A stretch of DNA of 33,927 nucleotides, taken from positions 1 through 33,927 of the forward strand of contig JAGVAH010000126.1 in NCBI GenBank assembly GCA_020060385.1, given 5' to 3'. A model generated the notes under the pieces. The model did no database searches. It was given only the letters and a program-made list of their open reading frames with translations, and was not told the DNA's origin. This DNA is from Syntrophobacterales bacterium. GTDB lineage: Bacteria; Desulfobacterota; Desulfobaccia; Desulfobaccales; 0-14-0-80-60-11. Position 1 is the first letter of the stretch; every line of letters begins with the position of its first letter. Made by a program: the position numbers and the translations under genes. This document shows positions 1 through 8,944 of the stretch, in pieces.

Positions 1-385
1 CGCCCGAGCCCGAACCGAAGTACCCGATCAGGCCCGGCTGGCTGAGGATGATCCTGGCCGCACGATAGACCTTCGCGGCCGAGGGATTGCCGGATGTATC
101 CGTGAAGTTCGCGATCGTGAACCCTTCGTTCATGATCGCATCCATCGACATCATCGACCCGCCGCCGCCTGCGCCATGGAAGCCGCCGGCATGAAAACTG
201 CCGCCGCCGAAGCCGCCGCCGAAGCCGCCGCCGCCATGGAAACCGCCGAAGCCACCGCCGCCATGGAAGCCGCCGAAGCCGCCACCGCGGAAGGCTCGGG
301 CTTCCAGGGGAAGGAGAGGGAGGGCTGCGATCAAGGCAACGCCTAAGATAATCGCCAGAAATATGTTAGCTCTATGCAGTCTCAT
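1..385 (-). CDS. Gly/His-rich exported protein (C-terminus beyond window)
   Basis: Only the first 128 codons are in the window. The protein starts with a clear signal peptide (basic MRLHR, a hydrophobic stretch, cleavage near an A-R-A site around residue 36). A low-complexity region of GGFGGFHGGG-type repeats covers roughly residues 38-75, followed by a more ordinary segment with several Met and Asp residues. The ATG overlaps the TGA of the upstream DUF2092 gene (ATGA), so the two are probably translationally coupled. The repeated GCC/GCC-rich DNA at 170-300 is this coding repeat and not a CRISPR or satellite. Function is unknown; a surface or periplasmic location is inferred from the signal peptide only. 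Confidence 0.75.
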   Translation of the reverse strand, partial: MRLHRANIFLAIILGVALIAALPLLPLEARAFRGGGFGGFHGGGGFGGFHGGGGFGGGFGGGSFHAGGFHGAGGGGSMMSMDAIMNEGFTIANFTDTSGNPSAAKVYRAARIILSQPGLIGYFGSGSG

Positions 386-1257
386 GACTTATCTCCCTTT
401 TTCGTCTTCTTCTTAGGAGCCGCTTTCTTTTGCGCTGCAGCCGCCTCCTTCAATGACACGAACGTGGCTTTCACCGCTTTATTGGGCGGGATAAAGACAA
501 ACAGGCTGTCGCTGAACTGAGGAGCCAGGTTCCAATCCGTAAGGTAAGCGGTCCACTGGGGCGAGGCAGGCAGATTCTTCTGATTAATGATTAGCTTACG
601 GATCAGGGGTTTATCGCCAGCATCGACCCAGATCTGCCAATGGATGTCGTCCCGGTCGAAGGCCAGGTGATGGCATTTGACCCCCCGCACCACGCCCTCC
701 CCTACATAGAGGGCGTGTTTCTGGCCCTTGGTCATAACGGCAAAAGCGTTGTCATAACTTAAGTCGGCCAGCGCCACAGTCAGGCCATACTCTTTGTGGG
801 CCTGGTCCAGGGCCTTGTCGATGGTGGCTGGTGCCGCCATGACGGCATAGGCGTTCTTGGGCCGATCATAGAGAGTGATGGTCTTGCCGTCATAGAAGAA
901 CTGCTTGTTTTCGGTATCGCCCTGAGCATTGATCCGGAGCTTGTCCGGACGTTGCACAAAGGCCTCCAGGTCAAAGGCAAACTGGAGTTTTTTACCTCCG
1001 GTGTACACCCGGTCATCGGTAACCTCGGCCTTGAAAGAGAAATTCTCGGCGGACTTGAGAAGGTCACAGGCCTGCTGCAGGATTTTCTCCGGCTGGGGGG
1101 CTGTGGCTTTCTGTTTGGCGGGCGGGGGCGCCTTGGGTTTGCCCTTTTCGGCACTCCACCCCGAAGAAGTAAGCAGCGAGAGGCAGAGCAAAAAAGCCAG
1201 CCAGGCACTGAGGCGACGACCCATGGAGAAGAGATGTATTCTGGTTAATTTTTGCAT
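382..1257 (-). CDS. DUF2092 family periplasmic protein
   Basis: 291 aa. The N-terminus is a signal peptide (basic MQKLTRIHLFSMGRR, hydrophobic core to about residue 35, then a Lys/Pro/Ala-rich linker). The body (about 55-265) matches the DUF2092 pattern: a helical start, 'FSFKAEV', 'RPDKLRI', 'FFYDGKTITLYD', a 'YDNAF' segment, 'CHHLAFDRDDIHWQIWVD' and 'PLIRKLIIN'. The family resembles LolA/LolB-like beta-sheet carriers, so binding of a lipid or hydrophobic ligand is possible but unproven. The C-terminus is a basic Ala/Lys tail. The gene precedes a Gly-rich exported protein with an overlapping stop/start; I recall this pairing from other genomes. Family assignment is fairly sure, function unknown. 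Confidence 0.8.
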   Translation of the reverse strand: MQKLTRIHLFSMGRRLSAWLAFLLCLSLLTSSGWSAEKGKPKAPPPAKQKATAPQPEKILQQACDLLKSAENFSFKAEVTDDRVYTGGKKLQFAFDLEAFVQRPDKLRINAQGDTENKQFFYDGKTITLYDRPKNAYAVMAAPATIDKALDQAHKEYGLTVALADLSYDNAFAVMTKGQKHALYVGEGVVRGVKCHHLAFDRDDIHWQIWVDAGDKPLIRKLIINQKNLPASPQWTAYLTDWNLAPQFSDSLFVFIPPNKAVKATFVSLKEAAAAQKKAAPKKKTKKGDKS

Positions 1258-1309
1258 AGTTACCTCCAGGGTTTAAAAAGGTTTATCAAGCTAAAACTCT
1301 TGGGGCTAC

Positions 1310-1339
1310 GCCGCCCTGGCTGATGAATATCAGGGCGGC
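1310..1339 (-). terminator. 9-bp GC hairpin, possible weak terminator
   Basis: Arms GCCGCCCTG and CAGGGCGGC pair perfectly around a 12-nt loop in the gap between the beta-barrel gene and the DUF2092 gene. No U-tract follows directly on either strand, so a terminator role is uncertain. It could equally be an mRNA-stabilising stem. Confidence 0.25.
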
Positions 1340-1452
1340 CAGCAGGGCCAGTACGGGGAGGGGACGCGGCTCCGTGTACGGTTTGTTATAAATGGGCGCA
1401 GGTTCACAACCCTTTATCTGAACGTTGTCACGCCAGAACACTGTTTCAAGCT

Positions 1453-2388
1453 CTAAAAAGCAAACACCGCCCCCATGATGGGCCCGTGAAACCAGCCGTC
1501 AACGGAGATAAAATCCTGGCTGGCTGACTCAAAGCGGGCGCGGTAGCCAGCGTAGGCATAGATATTTTTGTGTATCTTATAGCCGAAAGAGAGTTCCATG
1601 TCGCTGTCCAGGTTGTTGTCGGCAGCGAAGCCAAAGCCCCCCACCGTGCCCCTAAAGGTAATCACCACTTTGGGGGTTAGCCAGAGGCCGATACGCATCC
1701 CCAGCATCGGCTCGATATAATATCGTTCAAACTTGCTGATGAAGGACCCTCCCGCAGTTACCGTCTGTATAGGCCCGACCAGGGTAGCGTTCAAGTTCAG
1801 CTTTAGATACTGGCTGTAAGCATTGAAGCGGCCTCCCCCCAGCACCTCGAAAGACAGGATCGGTAAGGGTTTGTTGGCGCTAAGATTTACCGTCCCCAAC
1901 AAATAGCGGGGTCCGAAGTCCACATTCCCGGCTCGGACGATATATTTCAGGTCTCCGTTCAGAAGCAGCGTGGCGGGAATGTTCAGCCGCCGGCTCAGGT
2001 CGATGGTTTTCCCGGGGCTGTCGCTGACATTGCCGCCGAGATAAATAAAATAACTATCGATAAAGAAGCCCCACTTGCCTTTCCAGACCTCGAACCGGCC
2101 CATACCGCCGATGGCGCTGCTGAACAATTTGGGGATCATGTCCCACCAGCCTTGGTCGACCGAAATGGTTTGGTTCAAGATGGTGGTATTAACATTCATC
2201 CCTGGAACCCACAGGTAAGGGGCAAAAAAGAATTGCCATTGGTCCTGCTTGTGGATGGGGAGACGGTCATCCTCCTTGGTTTTTGCAGCCGCCCCCGGAG
2301 GAGTGCCTGTCCCCTCTGCGGCATATCCCGGGTAAGACACGCACCCGAGCATCAAGATAACCATAATGGCTGGCCCCAGTCTCTTCAT
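1453..2388 (-). CDS. Outer-membrane beta-barrel protein
   Basis: 311 aa with a signal peptide ending near 'SYPGYA-AEG' (a Cys in 'MLGC' also gives a poor lipobox alternative). After a short polar linker the chain has alternating hydrophobic/polar strands rich in aromatic residues ('WQFFFAPYLWVPGMN', 'GKWGFFIDSYFIYLGG', 'YYIEPMLGMRIGLW', 'IYAYAGYRARFES'). It ends in Phe (GAVFAF), the C-terminal signature of BAM-inserted outer-membrane barrels. Similar exported proteins are annotated only as 'outer membrane protein' or 'hypothetical exported'. About ten to twelve strands fit the length. Substrate is unknown. The gene stands alone, followed by a 195-nt gap. Confidence 0.7.
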   Translation of the reverse strand: MKRLGPAIMVILMLGCVSYPGYAAEGTGTPPGAAAKTKEDDRLPIHKQDQWQFFFAPYLWVPGMNVNTTILNQTISVDQGWWDMIPKLFSSAIGGMGRFEVWKGKWGFFIDSYFIYLGGNVSDSPGKTIDLSRRLNIPATLLLNGDLKYIVRAGNVDFGPRYLLGTVNLSANKPLPILSFEVLGGGRFNAYSQYLKLNLNATLVGPIQTVTAGGSFISKFERYYIEPMLGMRIGLWLTPKVVITFRGTVGGFGFAADNNLDSDMELSFGYKIHKNIYAYAGYRARFESASQDFISVDGWFHGPIMGAVFAF

Positions 2389-2474
2389 GGTTTCCCCCTT
2401 TGCCTTCTTTAGGACCGGTCTGTTCTGAGTCGCCCGACCCGTGAGTAAAGTGAGCCAGTTTCCCTAGACCCTGG

Positions 2475-2501
2475 CCGCGCTCGGGATATGAGCGCGGCCT
2501 G
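2475..2501 (-). terminator. Strong hairpin after the duplicated exported-protein gene
   Basis: Perfect 10-bp stem GGCCGCGCTC/GAGCGCGGCC with a 7-nt loop, lying 12 nt past the stop codon at 2513 on the minus strand. There is no U-run after the stem, so it is an L-shaped or U-less terminator candidate, or a 3' stabiliser. Confidence 0.5.
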
Positions 2502-2512
2502 ACCCTTTCTCA

Positions 2513-3085
2513 TTACTTCGTATTCGCCAGGACGATGGTCTCACCTTGCAGGAACAACTTGGCGCCGGCAGCCATGGTATTCTGGCCAGTGTTAATGACC
2601 TGGTTCCCCTGGGCGAATTTCTCGGTGGCGCCCGCAACTTGAGCCACCTTGTTGTTCATCGTCACCCCCTTGGCAATCATATCCGACCCGTCTCTAGTCA
2701 TATGAAAGCCGTCCACCATCATTTTTAAGCCCTTTCCGGCTACACTGGGGTTTGTCAGGTTATTCACGAAGGTTTTTTCACCCTGGGCAAACAAAGTGGC
2801 GCCCTGCGTGGCCGTATTCCGGCCATCCTGGATAACCTTGTTACCCTGGACCATCTTGTCCTGGAAACCCATTTGCACGGCCACCAGGTCGTTCATCTCC
2901 TTGCCCTTAATGACCATGCGCTGGCCGTCATTGTACTGTTTCCAGCCGTCTTCCATCATCTTGTGGGCGTCCTTCATCCATTGGGCTTTCTGAGCCAGGG
3001 CTAGGGATGAGAGCACCATTAACGCAAGGGCCCCCATAACCAACATAAATGCTACCTTTGCCAACCTGCTTTGCCGATTTTTCAT
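2513..3085 (-). CDS. Exported protein with internal duplication
   Basis: 190 aa with a signal peptide (basic 'MKNRQSRLAK', hydrophobic core 11-30, cleavage near 'ALA-QKA'). The mature part is two copies of a module of about 65 residues (roughly 40-104 and 119-183). The copies share the order D-G, 'RDG/NDG', 'MVIKGKEMN/MIAKGVTMN', 'VQGNKVI/AQGNQVI', 'GRNT/GQNT', 'GATLFAQGE/GAKLFLQGE'. No metal-binding or catalytic motif is evident. The repeat is Met- and Gly-rich and predicted helical. I do not recognise the family. The gene has its own leader and a strong hairpin after it, so it is probably monocistronic. Confidence 0.7.
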   Translation of the reverse strand: MKNRQSRLAKVAFMLVMGALALMVLSSLALAQKAQWMKDAHKMMEDGWKQYNDGQRMVIKGKEMNDLVAVQMGFQDKMVQGNKVIQDGRNTATQGATLFAQGEKTFVNNLTNPSVAGKGLKMMVDGFHMTRDGSDMIAKGVTMNNKVAQVAGATEKFAQGNQVINTGQNTMAAGAKLFLQGETIVLANTK

Positions 3086-3204
3086 AATACCTCCATGATT
3101 ATGATGTTACTGCTCCAGCCGCAGCGTGGAGCTTACGCGCTGCTTTGCAATTTCTGTCGATGCCACCTTCAGGAATTAACTGTTGCCTGACATGGTAACG
3201 GCTT

Positions 3205-3486
3205 TCAACCGGGAGATGGTTCCTCATCCAGATATTGCCGGACTTCCTGCTCCAGTTCCTGGAGAAGTTCGGCGTAGGATTGACACAAGGTCTGAGCTTC
3301 CTCAGACGCGGCCTGCCGCCAGTATTGCCACGCGGTCAGGCAGTCCCGGTAATCCTCGCAAAGGGACTGAAAAGAAGGACTCTGTTGAAAAAGCTCCCGG
3401 ATCCTTGCTGTGGCCTCAGGAAACTTTTCCAACACTGGTGTCAAGGCAGCTTCGGCAGTAGCATTCTTCCTTTTGACAGGGTCCAT
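3205..3486 (-). CDS. Small acidic helical protein, function unknown
   Basis: 93 aa from the ATG at 3486. A GTG three bases upstream is possible, but GAGGGG at 3493-3498 is correctly spaced (6 nt) only for the ATG. The protein is almost entirely helical and acidic, with no signal peptide. It contains 'RIRELFQQSPSFQSLCEDYRDC', reminiscent of the small YdcH-like 'FxxLxxEY' helical hairpin proteins, then 'AWQYW' and a Glu/Gln-rich helix. Two ORFs on the other strand overlap it but have no ribosome-binding site and no recognisable protein character. It is divergent from the TolB/TPR gene, sharing the regulatory gap at 3490-3650. Confidence 0.55.
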   Translation of the reverse strand: MDPVKRKNATAEAALTPVLEKFPEATARIRELFQQSPSFQSLCEDYRDCLTAWQYWRQAASEEAQTLCQSYAELLQELEQEVRQYLDEEPSPG

Positions 3487-3552
3487 CACGTTCCCCTCGG
3501 AGGGATCGGACTTCAGTAGGCTTTAGCTAACCCATTCGCTAAACCTTTAAAA

Positions 3553-3573
3553 GTAACGTTACGGTAACGTAAC
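3553..3573. promoter_or_regulatory. GTAACGT direct-repeat operator candidate
   Basis: Two GTAACGT units start at 3553 and 3564, exactly 11 bp (one helical turn) apart. The first is part of the perfect palindrome GTAACGTTAC, and GTTAC-G-GTAAC forms a second dyad at 3558-3568. It lies in the 165-bp gap between divergent genes, upstream of a TATAAT. This spacing is typical of a transcription-factor site; the factor is unknown. Confidence 0.45.
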
Positions 3574-3623
3574 AGTTCTTTACACCCCGAATAGTTTCTG
3601 GTATCGTAGGTATATTCATAGCT

Positions 3624-3629
3624 TATAAT
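3624..3629 (+). promoter_or_regulatory. TATAAT -10 candidate for the TolB/TPR gene
   Basis: A perfect TATAAT lies 22 nt before the chosen ATG (3652), leaving a short leader with AGGAG at 3640-3644. No good -35 is present 16-18 nt upstream, so activation at the GTAACGT repeats about 50 bp upstream may be needed. Confidence 0.3.
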
Positions 3630-3651
3630 GCTCTTTTCCAGGAGTTGCCCC

Positions 3652-5289
3652 ATGGCTGCCGAAGGTAGCAATCAACCTCCTCCCCATTTCGGCACCAATC
3701 CCAGTCCCAGGGCGGAGGCCATCCGGCAGCACCTGGAAAAAATCCTGGCCAGTCTCCAGTTTGTCAACTCCCCAAATCTGCAAAACTTTCTTCGATTTAT
3801 CGTGGAAAAGACCCTGGCCGGCGAGTCCGCCGACATCAAAGGTTACACCGTGGCTACCCATGTGCTGGGGAGGAAGGTGGACTTTGACCCGAACCTGGAC
3901 CCCATCGTCCGGATTCAGGCAGGCAGGCTGCGCCGGGCCCTGGAGCAGTACTACCGGGTGCAGGGGAAGAGCGATGTGGTGATCATCGATGTGCCCAAGG
4001 GCTCTTATGTACCCGTGTTCCGCGCGGTTTCTGGGCAGCAGGGGGCAGGCCTCGTTATTCCCGAGGTTCGCCGGGAGTCAATTCTTTCGCTCCCCTCAGG
4101 TCCGTCGGTGGCGGTTATGCCCTTGCTCAACCTGACGGGCGACCATAAACAGGAGTATTTTACCGAGGGCCTGGCTGAAGAATTGACCAGTGAACTGGCC
4201 CGCTACCAGGAGTTGCGGGTCATCGCCTATCACTCCACCCGTCGGTGGAAGGGGATGAAGATAGACCCCCGGGCCGCGGGCGAGGACCTGGGGGTGCGTT
4301 TTCTGGTGGAGGGCAGTATCCGTAAGGATGCCAAAACCGTGAAGATTGACCTCCACGTGGTGGATACCCAAAACGGCATGCGGGTCTGGGGGGAGCAATA
4401 CCAAAGCGAGCTGAAGGCTACCACCCTCATAGCTTTGCAAGAAAACATTGCCCGGCAAGTAGCGGCAAAAATCGGCAGTGAATATGGCATCATCCCCCAA
4501 ACCCTGTTTAAGGAGTCCCGCAATAAGCCTCCTGAATCGCTGGAAACGTATGAGGCATTCCTGCGGCATTATTACTATGTCACAGTCTTAACCCCAGAGG
4601 CCTTCATCCATACTTTCCGAGTTTTGGAAGAGGCCGTAGCTCGAGAACCGGAATCCGGTCTCTCTTGGTCCTTGCTGGCAGATCTCTATTGCCATAACTA
4701 CACTTTACAACTGTTTCCTCTGGAAACTCCCCTGGAAAGGGCTCTGGATTTTGCCAAAAAAGGGGTGTTCTTGGAGCCGTTAAACCAGTTGGGACGGGTC
4801 GTCCTGACTACTTGTTATTTCCATTCCCATGAGAAAGAATTATTTTTACAAGAAGCAGAGAAGGCCATGGCCCTCAACCCTAACTCCCCCGCCATCATAG
4901 GCTATATCGGTTGGCTTTTGGCTTTATGCGGGGAATGGGAGCGTGGCTTGGACATCTTGCAGCAGGGTATCAGGTTGAACCCCCATTACCCGGGCTGGTT
5001 CCATTTAGCGCCATATTTAAATCTTTATCGCCAGGAAAGGTATGTGGAAGCATATCGGGAGGCTCAACAATTTCAAATGCCCCAACTCTTTTGGGACCCG
5101 CTCATGCGGGCCGCGGCCTTGGGCCGATTGGGAAGAGAGCAGGAAGGAGCCCAGGCGTTGGCAGAGTTGATCCACCTCCGGCCGGATTTTCCCGCCGCCG
5201 CCCCTTTCCTCATCAGCTGCTATGCCAAATTCCCCTACCTGATTAAGAGTCTTCTGGAGGGCTTGCGTCTGGCAGGCCTCAAGACCTGA
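3652..5289 (+). CDS. TolB-like domain TPR protein, probable regulator
   Basis: 545 aa from the ATG at 3652, chosen because AGGAG sits 7 nt upstream; the in-frame ATG at 3628 overlaps the TATAAT and has no ribosome-binding site. Residues about 25-125 are a conserved N-terminal module ('FVNSPNLQNFLRFIVEKTLAG', 'DPIVRIQAGRLRRALEQYY', 'VPKGSYVPVF') found in proteobacterial TPR/cyclase-type proteins. Residues about 151-285 are a TolB-like/FlgO-like domain ('VAVMPLLNLTGD', 'FTEGLAEELTSELAR', 'FLVEGSIRKD', 'VDTQNGMRVWGEQY'). From about 297 to 530 there are TPR-type helical repeats. No membrane segment or cyclase domain is present, so it is cytosolic. These proteins are thought to sense and scaffold; the target is unknown. 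It converges on the cytochrome pseudogene with only 46 nt between. Confidence 0.7.
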   Translation: MAAEGSNQPPPHFGTNPSPRAEAIRQHLEKILASLQFVNSPNLQNFLRFIVEKTLAGESADIKGYTVATHVLGRKVDFDPNLDPIVRIQAGRLRRALEQYYRVQGKSDVVIIDVPKGSYVPVFRAVSGQQGAGLVIPEVRRESILSLPSGPSVAVMPLLNLTGDHKQEYFTEGLAEELTSELARYQELRVIAYHSTRRWKGMKIDPRAAGEDLGVRFLVEGSIRKDAKTVKIDLHVVDTQNGMRVWGEQYQSELKATTLIALQENIARQVAAKIGSEYGIIPQTLFKESRNKPPESLETYEAFLRHYYYVTVLTPEAFIHTFRVLEEAVAREPESGLSWSLLADLYCHNYTLQLFPLETPLERALDFAKKGVFLEPLNQLGRVVLTTCYFHSHEKELFLQEAEKAMALNPNSPAIIGYIGWLLALCGEWERGLDILQQGIRLNPHYPGWFHLAPYLNLYRQERYVEAYREAQQFQMPQLFWDPLMRAAALGRLGREQEGAQALAELIHLRPDFPAAAPFLISCYAKFPYLIKSLLEGLRLAGLKT

Positions 5290-5335
5290 TGGAGAAATCG
5301 AAGCCCGAAAAGGGTAGACTCTGACTCCCCCCTCT

Positions 5336-7759
5336 TTACCGCTTGCCGGGGTGGTCATTTTTTGGAGGTTGCCGGTTGGACACGTTCTGAAGCATTGCTG
5401 CTACCCGGGCCAGATCCTGGGGTGGTAAATTCCCCCTTTGGAGAACCTGGCGAAGCATTGTTTCTGCCTGGGCTTGCTTGCCTTGCTGCAGATAAATTTC
5501 AGCCAACAAAAGATGCCCGTCCACAAAGCCGGGCTGCTGCCTGAGCAAATCTTTCAAAGTCGACGCTGCATTCTTAAAGTCTCCCTGCTCTTTCTGATAG
5601 AAGGCCAGGGTATAGGCGTACCTGGGCTCCCGGAGGTTGAGGGCTACGGCCCGGCGGCACCAGGACAAGGCCTCCTGCGGCCGGTCTTTTATAGTGAGGA
5701 TGCAGAGATTATAAGCTGCCGGCGCCATCTTGGGATCTAGTCTGAAGGCCTCCTTAAGGTTTTGCTCCGCCTCTTTGCCCCGGTTTTGCTCAGCCTGAAG
5801 CAGACCCAGGTTAAAGTGGGCCGCGGCATTATCCGGGGCGATTTTAATGGCTTTTTCGAGAAACCTCTCTACCTGTCCCTTCTCACCTGCATGAGAGTAG
5901 GCCAGGGCGGCGTTGACCATAACCAAGGCTGCGCCGGGTTCGATCTTGAGTGCAGTATTGTATGAGGCCAATGCTTCCTTGACCTCCCCTCGGTGCAGAT
6001 AATAATTTCCCAGATTGTAATGCGAGCTCCACTGATCTGGCCGTGCTGTTAAAGAAGCCAGGTTCCCAGCGGTGGCCTGTTGGACCCGCGCTACGTCCTC
6101 AGCTTTGAACCAGCCTGATGGGTAAGAAGCCAGAGAGGCCGCGGCCCTGACTCGCACCAGCCGGTAGCTATCTCTGGTGGCTGCCACCAGGGCCTGAAAG
6201 CTTTCCTGGCTCGGTCTAACCGCCAGAGCTTTCGCGGCTGCGCCCCGTACCAAGGGCGAGGGGTCCTGGATGGCTTTCAATAGAGCGGGAAGTAACTGCA
6301 CATCCGGAGCGGACATCGTCAGGCGGATAAGAGAGGTGGCAAAGATTTCGTCCCGCTTTGGGTTCGTACAATAGTCCAGCATCTCTTGTAGCTTCCGCCA
6401 GTTGCGCTTTCTGGCCACATCAATGAAACCGGCCCGCTGAAGGAGCGGGGCCTGGTAGTCCCGGCTCCACCACTGGCGCACATTCTGGTCGGCCCAGGTG
6501 CGTCCTTGTCCTTATGGCAGAGATTGCAGGCATTGGGGGAGCCGAAATGCAGGGTTGCGGCCGGCGCCGGCGGCAGCATGGAGTGGTCGCTCCGGTTCAT
6601 GCGGGCAAACGCGGTCATGGGCATATGGCAAGAGATGCACTTGGTGGGAATTCCCGGCTTGTCCGCCGGATGATGGATGTGCTCCGCCGCCTTGGCCACC
6701 CGCTCGGCATGGCAGGGGAGGCAGGCCTCGTTGGCCTTGGCCTCGTCTTTAAAGCGGTAGCGATCACTGGAAGTGTGGCACTTGATGCAGTCGAGTTTTC
6801 CCGATTTGACGCAGGGACTCATAAGCCAGGTAGTGTAGGTGTAGTTCCCCCCTAGATCCCGGCCGTCGGGATAGTAGTCCGGGTTTTCAAGGGCCACCAG
6901 GTCAAAGAGGTCGAAAAACCGGTCCCCGGGCGGAAAAGCCGTGGTGAGGGGAGACACTTTGGCATGACAGGAGCCGCAGGAGGCGTTGTGTTGCTCAGGG
7001 GTGAACTTTTTTACGCTGACGATCTTGAGATCCGGGGGCAACTGGCCCTTGGGCGCAGCCTGCATCACTTTGTTGTGCTCCTCGGAGGAGCCGTGGCAGG
7101 TTTCACAGTTGATGCCCGGCTCCGCCCAGGTGGTGTGGTAGGAGTCGGTCCTCAGGTCATAATTGCTGCTGAGCTGGCTAACGTGGCAGTTGAAGCAGGC
7201 GGTGTTAAATGTGTAGGGCTATTCCTTCCAGTTGATCGGCTTCTCAGGCTGGCTGGAGCCGAAGTGGCGCACGCCGCTGGCCGCAGTGTCACTTCACTGT
7301 TTGGTGCGTACGTCATAGGCCACCGGCAGGGTCTGGAGGCGCCCCCGCTTTAAAGGGGTTAGAAAATAATAGACATTCTTAGCGCCCAGGGCGTGGAGGA
7401 TGGTTTTTTTTCTTTTTACCTTTGGGGTCGGTTTCCAGGACTCAGCCAGCCTTGGGGCCGATGTCCACCCGATACCGCATCTTGCCGATCACCAAGTCTT
7501 TCTACTGAGGGGTCAGGTGGGCCCGGGCGAGTTTCGAGGTGTAAGGATGCATGGCCAGCCCATGCCGGGAGGTGGACCAAAGCCGGTAGAATTTCCCGTG
7601 ACATTCGATGCAGCTCTTGGAGCCGGCATACAGGGAAAGCTCCTGGGAATGTGCCAAGCTTGCCGGCTTTCCTTGAGATGCAGCCAGGCCGGAAGTACAA
7701 ACCATCACCGCTGTGGCCGCTAATGCCGCCCCCACAGTTGACCTGAGAAGCCTTGGGAT
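5336..7759 (-). pseudogene. Decayed octaheme cytochrome c with HEAT/TPR tail
   Basis: Read across its breaks, this is one protein: a signal peptide, eight CXXCH haem sites (CIECH, CFNCH, CETCH, CGSCH, CIKCH, CLPCH, CISCH, CNLCH), then HEAT-like repeats and TPRs to the C-terminus. This is a known periplasmic multihaem-TPR architecture in anaerobes. Lesions, in reading order: a probable start loss (ATC at 7757-7759 where an ATG would sit 9 nt after GGGGAGG), TAG at 7502-7504, TGA at 7442-7444 (Trp expected), a frameshift in the A-rich run near 7403-7412, TGA at 7294-7296 (Trp expected), TAG at 7219-7221 (Trp expected) and a 1-nt deletion near 6498 between 'KDKDAP' and 'ADQNVRQWW'. The longest open remnants are 5336-6481 and 6319-7068. 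Six lesions make sequencing error an unlikely explanation. Confidence 0.85.
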
Positions 7760-8069
7760 TTAGAGTTGCCTCCCCAATGATTCTAACAGGGTTAACGTCA
7801 GATAGGAAAGAAATCAAAAAGCCTTTGGCGGTGGCAAGCGCTACCTGAAAGAGTTGAATCAACCAGGGAGTAGTACCGCCATTGCCAAATCCTTCTCTGA
7901 CGTGAACCTCTCGGCATGTCTCCCTTCAATCGACCAGCTTCAGGATCGTTATCTCCTATGTGCAAAGTCAAGTTGGCCATGGCAGAAACTTAGCTAAATT
8001 ACTCATAAAATTGTAATTTTCTCTATATATCAGCATCTCGCTGATGCCATCAAAAACCGGAGGTGGGGC
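7760..8069. other. Gene-free spacer between two pseudogenes
   Basis: No convincing gene. It holds the GGGGAGG ribosome-binding remnant of the cytochrome gene (7769-7775), an AT-rich stretch at 7990-8030, and a small dyad ATCAGC-N5-GCTGAT at 8029-8045 just before the integrase ribosome-binding site, possibly an operator of the recombinase. Confidence 0.5.
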
Positions 8070-8905
8070 ATGAAGGTTTCCAAGGCCGTCAATTTGTTCC
8101 TGGATTATCACAAGATGAACTCCAAAAAAAATACGCTCAGGGCCTATGGCTCGCTCTTGGCCAAATTCGGGGCCCTTTTTCCTGACCGAGAGCTGGATTC
8201 TATATCCTCAGAATAGGTACTTTCCTTTCTAAGCAGCATCCACGATTCTGCAAACAGCTCACCAAGCACACCCGCTACGCCTATCTCAAGGCCCTCTTTA
8301 ACTTCATTCGCAAAAATCTGAACGTTCAGCTCCAAAATCCCTGTGACACCCCCATGCTGAAGAAGCTCTTTCGACCTGGAAAGCTGGCCCAATGGCAAAT
8401 CCATGATAAGGAGGTCATTGACGAGATCATTTTCCGAACCACCAAGTTGCGCAACCGCCTCATGCTGGAGCTCATGGCCCGGGGTGGTATGAGGGTGGGC
8501 GAAGTTTTAACGCTTGCCGCCGTGGATGTGGATGATCAGAAGCTAACCATCGGGAATCCCAAAAGCGGGAAAAGTTCAGAAGTGGTCTTCATCCCTAAGA
8601 AGCTAGCCGACCGGTTGAAGGATTACCTCAAGGCCAATGGGGCTGAAGGAAACCAGAGAATTTTTCCCATCACCTATACCGCCGCCCGGGTCATGGTCAA
8701 AAAGGCCGGTGCCCTGGTCGGAGTTCATCTCAGACCTCACGATCTTAGACGCCATGCGGCCACCTACGCTTCAAGACCAGGGGTACCAGTAGAGATCGTC
8801 AGCAAGGTCATCCTGAGGCACGCCAATCTCTCCACCACCCAGCGGTATCTGGGCAAGGTCAGCGATGTGGAAGCAGTGAGGTGGATGGAGAATTTGTACG
8901 GGTAA
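8070..8905 (+). pseudogene. Tyrosine recombinase/integrase, interrupted
   Basis: Start ATG at 8070, 5 nt after GGAGGT. The first 48 codons ('KAVNLFLDYHKMNSKKNTLRAYGSLLAKF') are a SAM-like core-binding domain and stop at TAG 8214-8216. The same protein resumes in another frame about 10-15 codons later ('LTKHTRYAYLKALFNFIRKN') and runs intact to 8905. The catalytic domain keeps the Arg box ('GMRVGEVLTL'), 'HDLRRHAATYA', 'LRHANLSTTQRYLG' with the nucleophilic Tyr, so only the N-terminal third is broken (one stop plus one frameshift). An internal ATG at 8354 could in principle give a 183-aa catalytic fragment lacking the arm/core-binding half. It is probably a relic of an integrated element. Confidence 0.8.
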
Positions 8906-8918
8906 TGACCAGCAATCA

Positions 8919-8944
8919 GGGCGAGGCCGAGATAGACCTCGCCC
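8919..8944 (+). terminator. Hairpin after the integrase
   Basis: Perfect 8-bp stem GGGCGAGG/CCTCGCCC with a 10-nt loop, 13 nt past the integrase stop. No U-run follows. It is a plausible U-less terminator and could serve the convergent glgP transcript as well. Confidence 0.4.

Noticed and set aside
170-300. Short GCC-rich repeats as CRISPR or satellite DNA
   Set aside because: They are in frame and encode Gly/Phe/His repeats of the exported protein; spacers are absent.
6514-6855. Plus-strand ORFs opposite the cytochrome pseudogene
   Set aside because: They lack ribosome-binding sites and their sequence is explained by the complementary haem-protein codons.
7294-7444. TGA codons in the cytochrome gene as recoded Sec or Trp
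   Set aside because: They occur together with TAG stops and frameshifts and replace Trp, so they are decay; the SQR-like TGA replaces Cys.
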